This document shows, in pieces, positions 18,995 to 27,048 of a stretch of DNA of 64,000 nucleotides. The number at the start of each line of letters is the position of its first letter. Positions within the stretch are counted from its first letter, which is position 1. The stretch covers positions 1-64,000 of the forward strand of contig CAJYJO010000014.1 of the NCBI GenBank assembly GCA_913774845.1, written 5' to 3'. Both the position numbers and the translations under genes were made by a program. This DNA comes from an uncultured Microbacterium sp. (GTDB lineage: Bacteria; Actinomycetota; Actinomycetes; Actinomycetales; Microbacteriaceae). Below the pieces are notes generated by a model, which did no database searches, was not told the origin of the DNA, and worked only from the letters and a program-made list of their open reading frames with translations.

Positions 18995-20976
18995 GCCAGG
19001 TCCTCGGCGGTGTTGACGAGCGTGCGGGCCGAGATCGCGCCGGTGATGCGCGCAACGGCCTCGTCGACGGGGATGCCGTTGAGCTGGGTGCCGTCGCGGA
19101 AGCGGAACGAGACCGTGCCGTTGGAGCGGTCCTGCTCGCCGGCGATCAGCATGAGCGGCACCTTCTGCGTGGTGTGCGTGCGGATCTTCTTCTGCATGCG
19201 GTCGTCGCTGTGGTCGGCCTCGGCGCGGACGCCCTTGGTCTTGAGGTCGGCGACGATGCCCTGGAGGTAGTCGCCGTACTCGGCGGCCACGGGAACGGCC
19301 ACGACCTGCGTGGGAGCGAGCCACACGGGGAAGGCTCCGGCGTAGTGCTCGAGCAGGATCGCGAAGAAGCGCTCGACCGAGCCGAACAGCGCGCGGTGGA
19401 TCATGACGGGGCGGTGCTTCTCGCCGTCGGGACCGGTGTACTCGAGCTCGAAGCGCTCGGGCTGGTTGAAGTCGAGCTGGATCGTCGACATCTGCCAGGT
19501 GCGGCCGATCGCGTCGCGCGCCTGCACCGAGATCTTGGGGCCGTAGAACGCCGCCCCGCCCGGGTCGGGCACGAGCTCGAGGCCGGAGGCCTCGGCGACC
19601 TCGCGGAGCGTCTCGGTCGCCTCGGTCCAGAGGGTGTCGTCGCCGATGAACTTCGGGTTGCCCTCCTCCTTGGTCGACAGCTCGAGGTAGAAGTCGTTGA
19701 GACCGTAGTCGCGCAGCGTCTCCAGCACGAAGTCGAGGCTGTGCGTCAGCTCGCCCTTGACCTGGTCGGCCGTGACGTAGATGTGGGTGTCGTCCTGGGT
19801 CATCCCGCGCACGCGCGTGAGACCGGCGAGGGTGCCGCTCTTCTCGTAGCGGTAGACCGAGCCGAACTCGCTGAGGCGCAGCGGCAGCTCACGGTAGCTG
19901 CGGCCGCGCGAGCGGAAGATCAGGTTGTGGAACGGGCAGTTCATGGGCTTCAGGTAGTACTCCTGGCCCTCGCGCGACACGTGCCCGTCGGCATCCACGA
20001 CCTCGTCGAGCACCATCGGAGGGTACATGCCGTCGGCGTACCACTGCAGGTGGCCGCTGGTCATGAACAGGTCGCCCTTGGTGATGTGCGGCGTGTTCAC
20101 CACCTCGTACCCGCTCGCGAGCAGGCGCTCGCGCATATAGCGCTCGATCTCGTAGCGGATGATGCCGCCCTTGGGGTGGAACACCGACAGCCCCGGTCCG
20201 ATCTCGTCGGGGAACGAGAACAGGTCGAGCTCCTTGCCGAGCTTGCGGTGGTCGCGCTTCGCGGCCTCTTCGAGGCGGTGCTGGTAGGCGCGCAGTTCGT
20301 CTTTCGTGGGCCACGCGGTGCCGTAGATGCGCTGCAGCTGCGGGTTCTTCTCGCTGCCGCGCCAGTAGGCGCCGGCGATGCGGGTGAGGTCCCAGCCATT
20401 GCCGATCAGGCGCGTTCCGGGAACGTGAGGGCCGCGGCAGAGGTCTTTCCACGCGGTCTCGCCGTCGCGGTTCACGTTGTCGTAGATCGTCAGCTCGCCG
20501 GCGCCGACCTCGACGGACGCCCCCTCGGCCGCCTCGGCGGACCCGCCCTTGAGCCCGATGAGCTCGAGCTTGAACGGCTCGTCGGCGAGCTCGGCGCGGG
20601 CCTCGTCGTCGGTGACGACCCGGCGCACGAAGCGCTGGTTCTCGCGGACGATGCGCTCCATCTCCTTCTTGATGACCTTCAGGTCGTCGGGGGTGAAGGG
20701 CTCGTCGACCTGGAAGTCGTAGTAGAAGCCGTCGGTGACGGGCGGGCCGATGCCCAGGTTCGCCTGGGGCTTGACGCGCTGGACCGCCTGGGCCAGCACG
20801 TGCGCCGTCGAGTGGCGCAGGATCGACAGGCCGTCGGGGCTGTCGATCGTGACCGGCTCCACCTGGTCGTCGGCCGTCACGGTCGTGGCGAGGTCTTTCA
20901 GCTCGCCGTTCACGCGCAGCGCGACGACCGAACGGTCGGGGAAAAGGGCGAAGCCATCGGCGGGGAAATCAGTCAC
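18991..20976 (-). CDS. thrS: Threonyl-tRNA synthetase
   Basis: 661 residues. A short TGS-like N-terminus is followed by the editing domain ([21 protein letters not shown]), the class II catalytic core with motif 2 ([20 protein letters not shown]), the zinc/cysteine motif MNCPFH, motif 3 ([20 protein letters not shown]) and the C-terminal anticodon-binding domain. I chose the GTG at 20976 because it follows an AGGAGA site and starts the homologous region; 20 upstream codons are excluded. The gene diverges from the permease at 21021. Confidence 0.96.
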   Translation of the reverse strand: MTDFPADGFALFPDRSVVALRVNGELKDLATTVTADDQVEPVTIDSPDGLSILRHSTAHVLAQAVQRVKPQANLGIGPPVTDGFYYDFQVDEPFTPDDLKVIKKEMERIVRENQRFVRRVVTDDEARAELADEPFKLELIGLKGGSAEAAEGASVEVGAGELTIYDNVNRDGETAWKDLCRGPHVPGTRLIGNGWDLTRIAGAYWRGSEKNPQLQRIYGTAWPTKDELRAYQHRLEEAAKRDHRKLGKELDLFSFPDEIGPGLSVFHPKGGIIRYEIERYMRERLLASGYEVVNTPHITKGDLFMTSGHLQWYADGMYPPMVLDEVVDADGHVSREGQEYYLKPMNCPFHNLIFRSRGRSYRELPLRLSEFGSVYRYEKSGTLAGLTRVRGMTQDDTHIYVTADQVKGELTHSLDFVLETLRDYGLNDFYLELSTKEEGNPKFIGDDTLWTEATETLREVAEASGLELVPDPGGAAFYGPKISVQARDAIGRTWQMSTIQLDFNQPERFELEYTGPDGEKHRPVMIHRALFGSVERFFAILLEHYAGAFPVWLAPTQVVAVPVAAEYGDYLQGIVADLKTKGVRAEADHSDDRMQKKIRTHTTQKVPLMLIAGEQDRSNGTVSFRFRDGTQLNGIPVDEAVARITGAISARTLVNTAEDLA

Positions 20977-21020
20977 AGCGCATCTCCTGGAAGGGTCGCG
21001 TTCCAGGCTACCGGGCGGCC

Positions 21021-22211
21021 ATGGCCTCGAACGCACCCCGCGTGCCCCATAGTGGAGCGGTGACTCTGGCCATCATCGGCGGCGTGCTCTGGATCCTCGG
21101 GATCGTCGCGCTGCTCACCGGCGCCCTGCCCACCGACGACGCGCTCGCCGTCGCCGACCGCGTGTGGCCGATCCTGTTGTTCGTCGTCGCCGTGACGATC
21201 GTGGCCGAGCTGGCATCCAAGGCAGGACTGTTCGACGTCGTCGCGGCGCGCCTGGCGAAGCTCGCACGAGGTCGGACGGCGCTGCTCTGGGTGCTGGTGG
21301 TGGCGCTCGCCACGGTCGCGACCGCGTTCCTCTCGCTCGACACCACCGCGGTCTTGCTCACCCCCGTCGTGGTGGCGATGGCCGTCGCTCGCCGCCTGGA
21401 TCCGCTGCCGTTCGCCTTCGTCACGGTGGTGCTGGCGAACACGGCATCCCTCGTCCTGCCCGTGTCGAACCTCACCAACCTGCTCGCCTCCGAGGCGCTC
21501 GGGGGCGGTCACGACCCGATCGCGTTCCTCGCGCTGCTGGGGCCCTCCGCGCTCGTCGCGATCGCGGTGTCGGTGATCGGGCTGACCCTCGTGTTCCTGC
21601 GGCGTCTGCCGAAGACGTACCCGGATGCCGCCGCCCCCGCCGTCTCGGACCGTGTGCTGTTGCGCATCTCGGGCGTCGTCACGGTGGCGCTGCTGCCCCT
21701 GCTCGTGATCGGTCTCGAACCCTGGATGCCGGCGGTCGCCGCCGCGGTCGTGCTTCTCACCGCGTTCGCCTGGCGCGCGCCGTCGGCTCTCGGCATCCGT
21801 CTCGTGCCGTGGTCGCTGCTCGTGTTCGCGGGCGGCCTGTTCCTCGCCGTCGGCGCGCTCGAAGCGCTGGGGATCGGGCAGGTGACGTCGGTGCTGGCCG
21901 GCAGCGGCGACGATCTCGTGTCGCTCTGGCAGTTGGCGGGCGTGGGGGCGGTGGCCGCGAACGGCATCAACAACCTTCCCGCCTACCTGGCGCTGGAGTC
22001 GGTGGCCGGGTCTCCCGCCCGCCTGGCGGCGCTGCTGGTCGGGGTGAACGCCGGTCCGATCGTGACACCGTGGGCCTCGCTCGCGACACTTCTGTGGCAT
22101 GACCGTCTCGTCGCCGCCGGGATCGAGGTGCGCTGGAGCCGTTTCGTCGTGCTGGGCGCGGTGATCGCTCCGCTCATCCTGCTGCTCGGGGTGGTTCCGC
22201 TGGCGCTGTGA
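21021..22211 (+). CDS. SLC13/ArsB-like ion transporter superfamily permease
   Basis: About 396 residues with roughly ten hydrophobic helices. The segment [20 protein letters not shown] and the repeat-half partner [17 protein letters not shown] carry the D-T-x-x-x-x-x-x-P and N-x-x-x-N-P-type re-entrant pattern of the ion transporter superfamily (ArsB/NhaD, SLC13, CitM). The substrate cannot be read from sequence; an anion or arsenite-type substrate is possible, but no arsenic genes are nearby. A GTG at 21060 is an alternative start that removes a 13-residue leader. Confidence 0.75.
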   Translation: MASNAPRVPHSGAVTLAIIGGVLWILGIVALLTGALPTDDALAVADRVWPILLFVVAVTIVAELASKAGLFDVVAARLAKLARGRTALLWVLVVALATVATAFLSLDTTAVLLTPVVVAMAVARRLDPLPFAFVTVVLANTASLVLPVSNLTNLLASEALGGGHDPIAFLALLGPSALVAIAVSVIGLTLVFLRRLPKTYPDAAAPAVSDRVLLRISGVVTVALLPLLVIGLEPWMPAVAAAVVLLTAFAWRAPSALGIRLVPWSLLVFAGGLFLAVGALEALGIGQVTSVLAGSGDDLVSLWQLAGVGAVAANGINNLPAYLALESVAGSPARLAALLVGVNAGPIVTPWASLATLLWHDRLVAAGIEVRWSRFVVLGAVIAPLILLLGVVPLAL

Positions 22212-22361
22212 GATCGCGCTCGGTCCTCGCAGGGAGGTGAGGAGCGCCGTCGCGCGGCTGGGCGGCCCGGTGCGCGACGCCGTTCGTCTCGACGAAGGGC
22301 TCGGTGTCGGTCGAGTCGCTCATACCGGCGACGATCCCTCGGGCGATGCGGGGATTCCCGG

Positions 22362-22745
22362 TCAGCTCGAGACGGACTCGGGCGCCTGATCGACGGGGAC
22401 CTCGCGGAACACCATCTCTTCACGGCGCGGGCTCTCCCGCGGCGCGAACTCGTCCGGTTCGGGGACGACGTAGAGGCCCCTCCCGGAGTTGGCGTTGAAC
22501 GTCAACGCGTGCAGCCAGGCAGGGCTGATCTGCGGCGTCCGACTGCCGTGGTACTTGAATACGAGCGACACGTACGGGTGGATGTACACGGTCGTTCGCC
22601 CGCCACCGGTGCTGATGTCGTCCTTCCAGGAGAACGGGAAGCTCTCGCCGCGCCGAACCTTGGCCATGATGACCGCCTGCAGGTGCGCGAGCAACCGGTC
22701 CTCGAAGTCGATCTTGATAGTGCCGTCGTAGATAAACTTGCCCAT
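22362..22745 (-). CDS. Small DUF7882-type protein (often mislabelled ATP-dependent DNA ligase)
   Basis: 127 residues starting MGKFIYDGTIKIDFEDRLLA behind a GGGAG site. The pattern of an N-terminal IDFEDR-LAHLQAVI helix and the later SWKDD...GRTTVYIHPYVSLVFKYHG matches a small protein common in Microbacteriaceae, often annotated as ATP-dependent DNA ligase although it is far too short and lacks the ligase KxDG motif. The real function is unknown. The identification is from memory of the family pattern. Confidence 0.7.
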   Translation of the reverse strand: MGKFIYDGTIKIDFEDRLLAHLQAVIMAKVRRGESFPFSWKDDISTGGGRTTVYIHPYVSLVFKYHGSRTPQISPAWLHALTFNANSGRGLYVVPEPDEFAPRESPRREEMVFREVPVDQAPESVSS

Positions 22746-22915
22746 AGTGACTCCCGGTGGTCCGGTCCCTAGCGCTGAGCGCATCTCCAGGCGAGATCGT
22801 CGACGCGCAGCCTCGGGGGTCGACCACTGTCTCCCCTGCACCGTCTCCTGTGACATGACGCCCGCGGCACCCCCTTGCGGCGGGGGTCGGGTTCGCGATA
22901 GATGCGGTGACGCCG

Positions 22916-23329
22916 TCACGCGGCCCGGGAGAGGCGCAGGATGACGCGATCGCCGGGCTTGCGCTGCACACGACGCACGAGCGCCTCGAAGCCGGTGATC
23001 GCCCGGTACTGCCATCCGTACTTCCGGCGCAGCGCCGCGTCGGCCCGGGGATCGTCGGCGACCGGGCCGCCGATGCGTCCACGGGCCTCGACGGAGATGG
23101 CATCCGGTTCGACCTTGCCCATCCGGCTGCACGGCTGCAGGGTCACGCGTGGATCGTTGCGCAGTCGCTTCACCTTGCCGGTGACGCGCTCGCTCGTGAC
23201 GACGAGGTCGTCGCCGTCTCGGGCGATCCAGACCGGCACGGCCACGAGCGCGCCGTTGCGACGATAGGTGCCGAGGAGCACGAACGAGGAGTCGGCGATC
23301 GCTCGCCAGTGGGTGTCGGGGACGCTCAT
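22916..23329 (-). CDS. PPOX-class flavin/F420-binding family protein
   Basis: 137 residues with a split-barrel flavoprotein pattern: SSFVLLGTYRRNGALVAVPV at the start, then DDLVVTSERVTGKVKRLRND and RVTLQPCSRMG. This is the pattern of the PPOX-class F420-dependent oxidoreductase (pyridoxamine oxidase-like) family. The substrate is unknown. An in-frame GTG at 23338, two bases from the upstream esterase stop, is an alternative start; either way it is probably co-transcribed with the esterase. Confidence 0.85.
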   Translation of the reverse strand: MSVPDTHWRAIADSSFVLLGTYRRNGALVAVPVWIARDGDDLVVTSERVTGKVKRLRNDPRVTLQPCSRMGKVEPDAISVEARGRIGGPVADDPRADAALRRKYGWQYRAITGFEALVRRVQRKPGDRVILRLSRAA

Positions 23330-23339
23330 GCGGGTCACG

Positions 23340-24749
23340 CTACCGCCGCGTCCCGGTCTGCCGCCGCCGCTTGCGCGCGCGACGCGGGCCCACTCCCCCG
23401 TCGATCGAGATGACCCCCGGAACGGATGCCAGATCCCCGAGCCGTCCGTGCGCGAAGCCGCCCCACAATCGGCGCATCCGCACCCCGACGGCGTCGAGCT
23501 CGGCTCGCGGCGCACCACGGTAGGGCGCGAACTCGGCCGCGAGGGCCTCGGTGCCGAAGACGAACGGGACCTCGATCGCGTGGGAGGAGCGGTAGACGCC
23601 GCCCTTCGCCCGCCAGCGGAACACGTAGTGCACGGCGGTCCCTCCCGCTCGGCGGTACGCGCGGGCCAGGCGTCTCGCCGGGGAGCCGTACACGAACCGC
23701 GTCAGCGCGACGTCGAGTAGTGCCGCCACGGCCCGCTCGACGGCGGGCCTTCTCGAGAGCCGTCGCAGCGCCGGCAGGTGCGGCAGGAAGAGTCGGGTCT
23801 CGTTCGCGGTCGCGCCGATGAGCAGCGGTATCTCCGGGGCGCTGGCGAGCCACCGTCGGCGCACCTCGGCTTCGACGGGCAGGGGCGCCGAACCGGGGTG
23901 CGGAGCGAACGGCATGAGCGCGGTCCGGCCGAAGCGGCGCGCAGCCGCGGTGGCCGCGGCCTGCGCACGCAGCACCTCGTCGAGAGTGCTGGTGGCCGTG
24001 AGCGAGCGGGTCTGCGCGCTCATCGCGGCGGTCATCCGCGCGCGGCCGCGCATCGTCGCGAGCGGTGCGCTCTGCACGATGGCCCGCGAGAACAGCGATG
24101 CGGCGTCGTCGGTGGCCATCAGATGAAGGACGGCGTCGGCTCCGGCCGACTGACCGAAAACGGTGACGCGCCGCGGGTCACCGCCGAACGCGGAGATGTT
24201 GCGGGCGACCCAGCGGAGCGCGGCGAGCTGATCGAGCAGACCGAGGTTCGCGGGGCGCGGACCGGAATCGGATGCCGCGCCGTCACCGAGGTAGCCGAGC
24301 ACACCGAGTCGGTAGGTCACCGAGACGACGATGACCTTCTGCTCGGTGACGAGAGCGGCCGGGTCGTAGACGGGCAGGTCGCCGGCGCCGGAGACGTAGG
24401 AACCCCCGTGGATCCACACCATGACGGGCAGCGGCTCGTCACGGGGCGAGCGGTCGGCGGGCATCGTGAGCGACACATGCTGGCAGGACTCCGACATCGG
24501 CAGCCCCCCGGTCTGATCGCCCAGCACCTCGACGAGGTTCGCCGGGGACTGCGGTGCGGCCGGCGAGGGAGTCGCCGCATCGAACACGTCCTCCGCACCC
24601 CGGTCGGTCACGGGACCGGGCGGCCCGAACCGTTCCGCGCGCGCGTACGGGATGCCGAGGGCCCGCAGTACCGCGCCGTCGCGGTGAGCGCGAATCGGGC
24701 CCGCTGGCGGGGTGAAGACGCGGTATCCCGCTTCCTGCTCGACGGTCAC
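23340..24749 (-). CDS. Type-B carboxylesterase/lipase family protein
   Basis: 469 residues, alpha/beta hydrolase. Visible are the oxyanion-hole block VMVWIHGGSYVSGAGDLPVY, the nucleophile elbow VTVFGQSAGADAVL (G-Q-S-A-G) near residue 195, the SxxR-type region LGLLDQLAALRWVARNI and the His region SSHAIEVPFVFG. No signal peptide is visible, so it is probably intracellular, unlike many family members. The natural ester substrate is unknown. Confidence 0.9.
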   Translation of the reverse strand: MTVEQEAGYRVFTPPAGPIRAHRDGAVLRALGIPYARAERFGPPGPVTDRGAEDVFDAATPSPAAPQSPANLVEVLGDQTGGLPMSESCQHVSLTMPADRSPRDEPLPVMVWIHGGSYVSGAGDLPVYDPAALVTEQKVIVVSVTYRLGVLGYLGDGAASDSGPRPANLGLLDQLAALRWVARNISAFGGDPRRVTVFGQSAGADAVLHLMATDDAASLFSRAIVQSAPLATMRGRARMTAAMSAQTRSLTATSTLDEVLRAQAAATAAARRFGRTALMPFAPHPGSAPLPVEAEVRRRWLASAPEIPLLIGATANETRLFLPHLPALRRLSRRPAVERAVAALLDVALTRFVYGSPARRLARAYRRAGGTAVHYVFRWRAKGGVYRSSHAIEVPFVFGTEALAAEFAPYRGAPRAELDAVGVRMRRLWGGFAHGRLGDLASVPGVISIDGGVGPRRARKRRRQTGTRR

Positions 24750-24854
24750 GACGTCTCCTTCCGGGCCCGGGCGGGCCGTCGCGTCGTCACGCTACCCGGT
24801 CCGAGTGAGGGTCCGGCCAAGCTCAAGATCACCGCAAGGACGCCACAAGAATGG

Positions 24855-25394
24855 TCAATCCGTGTCCCCCGTTTGGTGGACATGGGTTAGCGTCATCTCG
24901 TCCCCGCCGCCAGGCACTCCGCAGCCCCCCTTTCTGGCGGCGGGGGCGACCACTTTCTGGGGTGAGGTTGCCGCACGGGTGGCGACTGCCCCCGAGGACG
25001 CTCCCGAACTGCCCGTGAGCATGCACCCGCAGCAGTCGCATCTGTCGACCACGTCGGCGACGACTGTTGGATTCCGAGCCTCCTTCCTCGCAGCATCCAG
25101 GCGGGCCAGCATGATCGAGACGACAAGAAGAATTCCCGCCGCTGCGACTGCGGGAATCATCAGGCCGAAAAATGTGCCTAAAAACTCACGGGGTTGGCGG
25201 AACATCGCAAGCCACACGCCGACGGCGGCGGCGAGCAGCGCGTAGAGAGCGAGGATCGAGTCGATCAGAGGGTTGAGATAGTTGATCTCCGGCCAGGGAC
25301 GGTAGAACAACCGCGCCAGGAGCAGGACCGCCGCCAGGACCGCGGTGAAGGAACCGACGGCGTTGGCCGCGATGGAGAGATCGGACTCAGACAT
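24855..25394 (-). CDS. Orphan three-helix membrane protein with cysteine-rich tail
   Basis: About 179 residues from MSESDLSIAANAVG (25394). Three hydrophobic segments are visible (about 10-32, 44-66, 76-98). A cytoplasmic-type tail then holds a cluster VDRCDCCGCM and a Gly/Ala-rich end. I do not recognise the family. Base composition is less GC-rich than in neighbouring genes and it sits between a host esterase and the tRNA cluster, so it may be an acquired gene. Confidence 0.55.
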   Translation of the reverse strand: MSESDLSIAANAVGSFTAVLAAVLLLARLFYRPWPEINYLNPLIDSILALYALLAAAVGVWLAMFRQPREFLGTFFGLMIPAVAAAGILLVVSIMLARLDAARKEARNPTVVADVVDRCDCCGCMLTGSSGASSGAVATRAATSPQKVVAPAARKGGCGVPGGGDEMTLTHVHQTGDTD

Positions 25395-25452
25395 CTGGCG
25401 ATAGTAGCGAGACGGGCGATACAGCCGCGTCGAGAATGCCTGCAACAAGAAG

Positions 25453-25474
25453 AGCCCCCGGCGAACCGGGGGCT
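25453..25474 (-). terminator. Terminator of tRNA-Val(GAC)
   Basis: AGCCCCCGG and CCGGGGGCT form a 9-base perfect stem with a CGAA tetraloop, six bases after the 3' end of the minus-strand tRNA-Val(GAC). It also lies downstream of nothing on the plus strand, so it serves the tRNA. Confidence 0.75.
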
Positions 25475-25479
25475 TCAAG

Positions 25480-25554
25480 TGGTGCGCGATACTGGGATCG
25501 AACCAGTGACCTCTTCCGTGTCAGGGAAGCGCGCTACCGCTGCGCCAATCGCGC
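25480..25554 (-). tRNA. tRNA-Val(GAC)
   Basis: A cloverleaf is readable: acceptor GCGCGAT pairs with ATCGCGC, the anticodon stem CTTCC/GGAAG carries loop CTGACAC with anticodon GAC, and the T-arm has GGTTCGATCC. The CCA end is encoded. It decodes GUC/GUU valine codons. Its anticodon arm closely resembles that of tRNA-Val(CAC) at 25942, but the flanks differ. Confidence 0.93.
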
Positions 25555-25581
25555 CTATACAGGCTGTTCTCTTGTGAGTTG

Positions 25582-25652
25582 AGGTGGCGACGGGATTCGA
25601 ACCCGTGTAAACGGCTTTGCAGGCCGGTGCCTAGCCGCTCGGCCACGCCACC
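25582..25652 (-). tRNA. tRNA-Cys(GCA)
   Basis: Acceptor GGTGGCG pairs with CGCCACC, the anticodon loop is CTGCAAA (anticodon GCA), and the T-loop is GGGTTCGAATCCC. Discriminator is U, as expected for Cys. CCA is not encoded. Confidence 0.93.
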
Positions 25653-25717
25653 GTGTGTGGTTCGACCCACGTGTCGTGATCTTCCGTCGGTTTCCCAGAC
25701 GGAGATCCCTCCACTCG

Positions 25718-25790
25718 AGCGGATGACGAGACTCGAACTCGCGACCCCAACCTTGGCAAGGTTGTGCGCTACCAACTGCGCTACATCCGC
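25718..25790 (-). tRNA. tRNA-Gly(GCC)
   Basis: Acceptor GCGGATG pairs with CATCCGC, the anticodon loop is TTGCCAA (anticodon GCC), and the T-loop is GAGTTCGAGTC. Discriminator is U. CCA is not encoded. It is the major glycine tRNA for GGC codons, common in this GC-rich genome. Confidence 0.93.
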
Positions 25791-25941
25791 ATTTCGTTCC
25801 CGGGGCTTGCCCCGAGCACTCGTAAGACATTACCCGATCTGAGCGCGGGCGCAAAACGGCGCGCGCCCCGCGCGTGTCTTCCGCCGTGGTTCGAAGCACC
25901 GCTCGGCATCCGGTACGATCGATGAGTCCCGTTCGGGACGA

Positions 25942-26017
25942 GGGCGATTGGCGCAGTTGGTAGCGCGCTTCCTTCACACGGAAGAGGTCATCAGTTCGAG
26001 TCTGGTATCGCCCACCA
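25942..26017 (+). tRNA. tRNA-Val(CAC), prophage integration target
   Basis: 76 bases: acceptor GGGCGAT pairs with ATCGCCC, anticodon stem CTTCC/GGAAG, loop TTCACAC (anticodon CAC), T-arm with AGTTCGAGTC. From the anticodon loop onward (25973) its sequence is the attL copy of the 44-base core, so the 3' half now present came from the phage while the 5' half is original. The tRNA is intact and ends with an encoded CCA, whereas the displaced chromosomal 3' end at attR reads CCG. Confidence 0.95.
25973..26016 (+). repeat. attL core (44-bp direct repeat)
   Basis: Begins TTCACACGGAAGAGGTCATC and ends TATCGCCCACC inside tRNA-Val(CAC), from the anticodon loop to the acceptor end. It is identical to 61585-61628. 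The bases on either side of the core differ (C versus A before, A versus G after), which sets the outer limits of the crossover. Confidence 0.95.
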
Positions 26018-26020
26018 CAG

Positions 26021-26044
26021 AAACCCCCGGTGCGCCGGGGGTTT
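26021..26044 (+). terminator. tRNA-Val(CAC) terminator, prophage copy
   Basis: AAACCCCCGG and CCGGGGGTTT form a 10-base stem with a 4-base loop, followed by TCGTCATTTCC. It begins four bases after the tRNA CCA end. A different but similar hairpin stands at the same distance from attR, so the phage carries its own substitute for the host terminator that integration displaces. Confidence 0.8.
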
Positions 26045-26056
26045 CGTCATTTCCGG

Positions 26057-26097
26057 CGTGGAGCGAGTGTGCTCACGTGGAGCAAACGTGGAGCAGT
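26057..26097 (+). repeat. Integrase arm-type direct repeats, attL side
   Basis: Three copies of a CGTGGAGC-AA-type element at 26057, 26076 and 26087 (CGTGGAGCGA, CGTGGAGCAA, CGTGGAGCAG). The block 26074-26091, CACGTGGAGCAAACGTGG, is repeated exactly at 61443-61460 near attR. Direct repeats flanking the core on both sides are what a tyrosine integrase with an N-terminal arm-binding domain uses. Function is inferred from position. Confidence 0.6.
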
Positions 26098-26211
26098 TTG
26101 CGGCGCAGTGGCGTGCAGTCCGGCGCATTCGCGCGCCATGAGCCCCCGATCACGGTCACGTCACGCAGCTATGTGTCCGCTGAAAATCGCGGATATGGTG
26201 AGGGCCATGCC

Positions 26212-26225
26212 CGCCCAATTGGGGG
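26212..26225. promoter_or_regulatory. Immunity-type operator upstream of the Ltp-family gene
   Basis: CGCCCAATTGGGGG contains the perfect palindrome CCCAATTGGG (26214-26223). It matches the 14-base sites of the immunity region (consensus TGCCCAWWTGGGCA) at 11 of 14 positions and has the same core as the site at 59552-59565. It lies 31 bases before the ATG of the Ltp-family gene and 13 bases after a possible -10 (TATGGT, 26194-26199), so bound repressor would sit at the transcription start. Confidence 0.55.
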
Positions 26226-26255
26226 ACGCGGGCAACCCGAGAGAAAGTCACCAGC

Positions 26256-26972
26256 ATGACCATTCCTGCACCCGCGCCCGTCGACACCCCGGCCGCCGCG
26301 AAGCAGAAGAACCCGGTTGGCCTCGCCGCGCTCATCGTCGGCGGCGTCGCATTCATCTTCGCCGTCATCCCGGTCCTAAGCTTCATCGCTTGGGCGCCGG
26401 CCATCGCCGCGATCGTCCTCGGCATCATCGGCCTCGTCAAGAAGAACCGCACGCGCGGCCTGGCATGGGCTGGCCTCGCACTCGGCGTCGTCGCCTGGAT
26501 CGTCGCTATCGCGGTGTCGATCGCCACATTCGCGGGCGCGGCATCCAGCATCAGCGAGAGCATCGAGCCGGCCGCCCCGGTCGCGCCCGTCGCGACGCCG
26601 GCCACTGAGGTGACCGAGGCTCCCGTCGCAACCGAGGCGCCCGCCGCCGAGGCCACGCCCGCAGCGCCTGCCGCGCCGGAACTTACTATGGGCCAGCGCA
26701 ACGCGGTCGCGAAGGGCGAGAACTACCTGTCTTTCACGGCGTTCTCCCGTAGCGGCCTGATCGAGCAGCTGCAGTTCGAGGGCTTCGACGCGGCGGATGC
26801 CGAGTTCGCGGTCGACAAGATCGCCCCGGACTGGAACGTGCAGGCCGAGAAGAAGGCGAAGACCTACCTGGACATGTCGTCGTTCTCACGCGACGGGCTG
26901 ATCGAACAGCTGGTGTTCGAAGGCTTCACCCAGGAGCAGGCCGAGCACGGCGCAACGGCGAACGGTTACTGA
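26256..26972 (+). CDS. Ltp-family superinfection-exclusion-like protein with DUF4190-type membrane anchor
   Basis: 238 residues. After a short Pro/Ala start, two hydrophobic helices (about 22-46 and 65-95) separated by KKNRTRGLAWAGLALG give a DUF4190-like membrane anchor. A Pro/Ala/Thr linker (about 105-140) leads to two Ltp repeats: NYLSFTAFSRSGLIEQLQFEG and TYLDMSSFSRDGLIEQLVFEG, each with a following helix. Ltp of Streptococcus phage TP-J34 is a lipoprotein that blocks DNA entry of other phages; here the lipobox is replaced by transmembrane helices. It is next to attL on the plus strand, apart from the lytic operon, which is the usual place for lysogenic genes. The exclusion role is inferred. 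Confidence 0.75.
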   Translation: MTIPAPAPVDTPAAAKQKNPVGLAALIVGGVAFIFAVIPVLSFIAWAPAIAAIVLGIIGLVKKNRTRGLAWAGLALGVVAWIVAIAVSIATFAGAASSISESIEPAAPVAPVATPATEVTEAPVATEAPAAEATPAAPAAPELTMGQRNAVAKGENYLSFTAFSRSGLIEQLQFEGFDAADAEFAVDKIAPDWNVQAEKKAKTYLDMSSFSRDGLIEQLVFEGFTQEQAEHGATANGY

Positions 26973-26999
26973 CCCGTCGCTCGCGGCCACCAACGACGG

Positions 27000-27046
27000 A
27001 ACGCCCCGGCGCCCGCCCTCCTGTGAGGGTCGGACGCCGGGGCGTT
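27000..27046. terminator. Convergent terminator between the Ltp gene and the late operon
   Basis: A perfect 12-base stem, AACGCCCCGGCG with CGCCGGGGCGTT, around a 23-base loop and with T residues on the plus-strand side. It is 28 bases after the Ltp-gene stop and three bases beyond the end of the last late gene, so it can stop both. Confidence 0.75.
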
Positions 27047-27048
27047 TG

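Noticed and set aside
18371-19324. Long HIT-gene frame starting within thrS
   Set aside because: The first 100+ codons overlap thrS in another frame. The GTG at 18994 overlapping the thrS stop is the natural start.
22362-22745. ATP-dependent DNA ligase
   Set aside because: The protein is 127 residues and lacks the KxDG nucleotidyltransferase motif, so the frequent database label does not fit.
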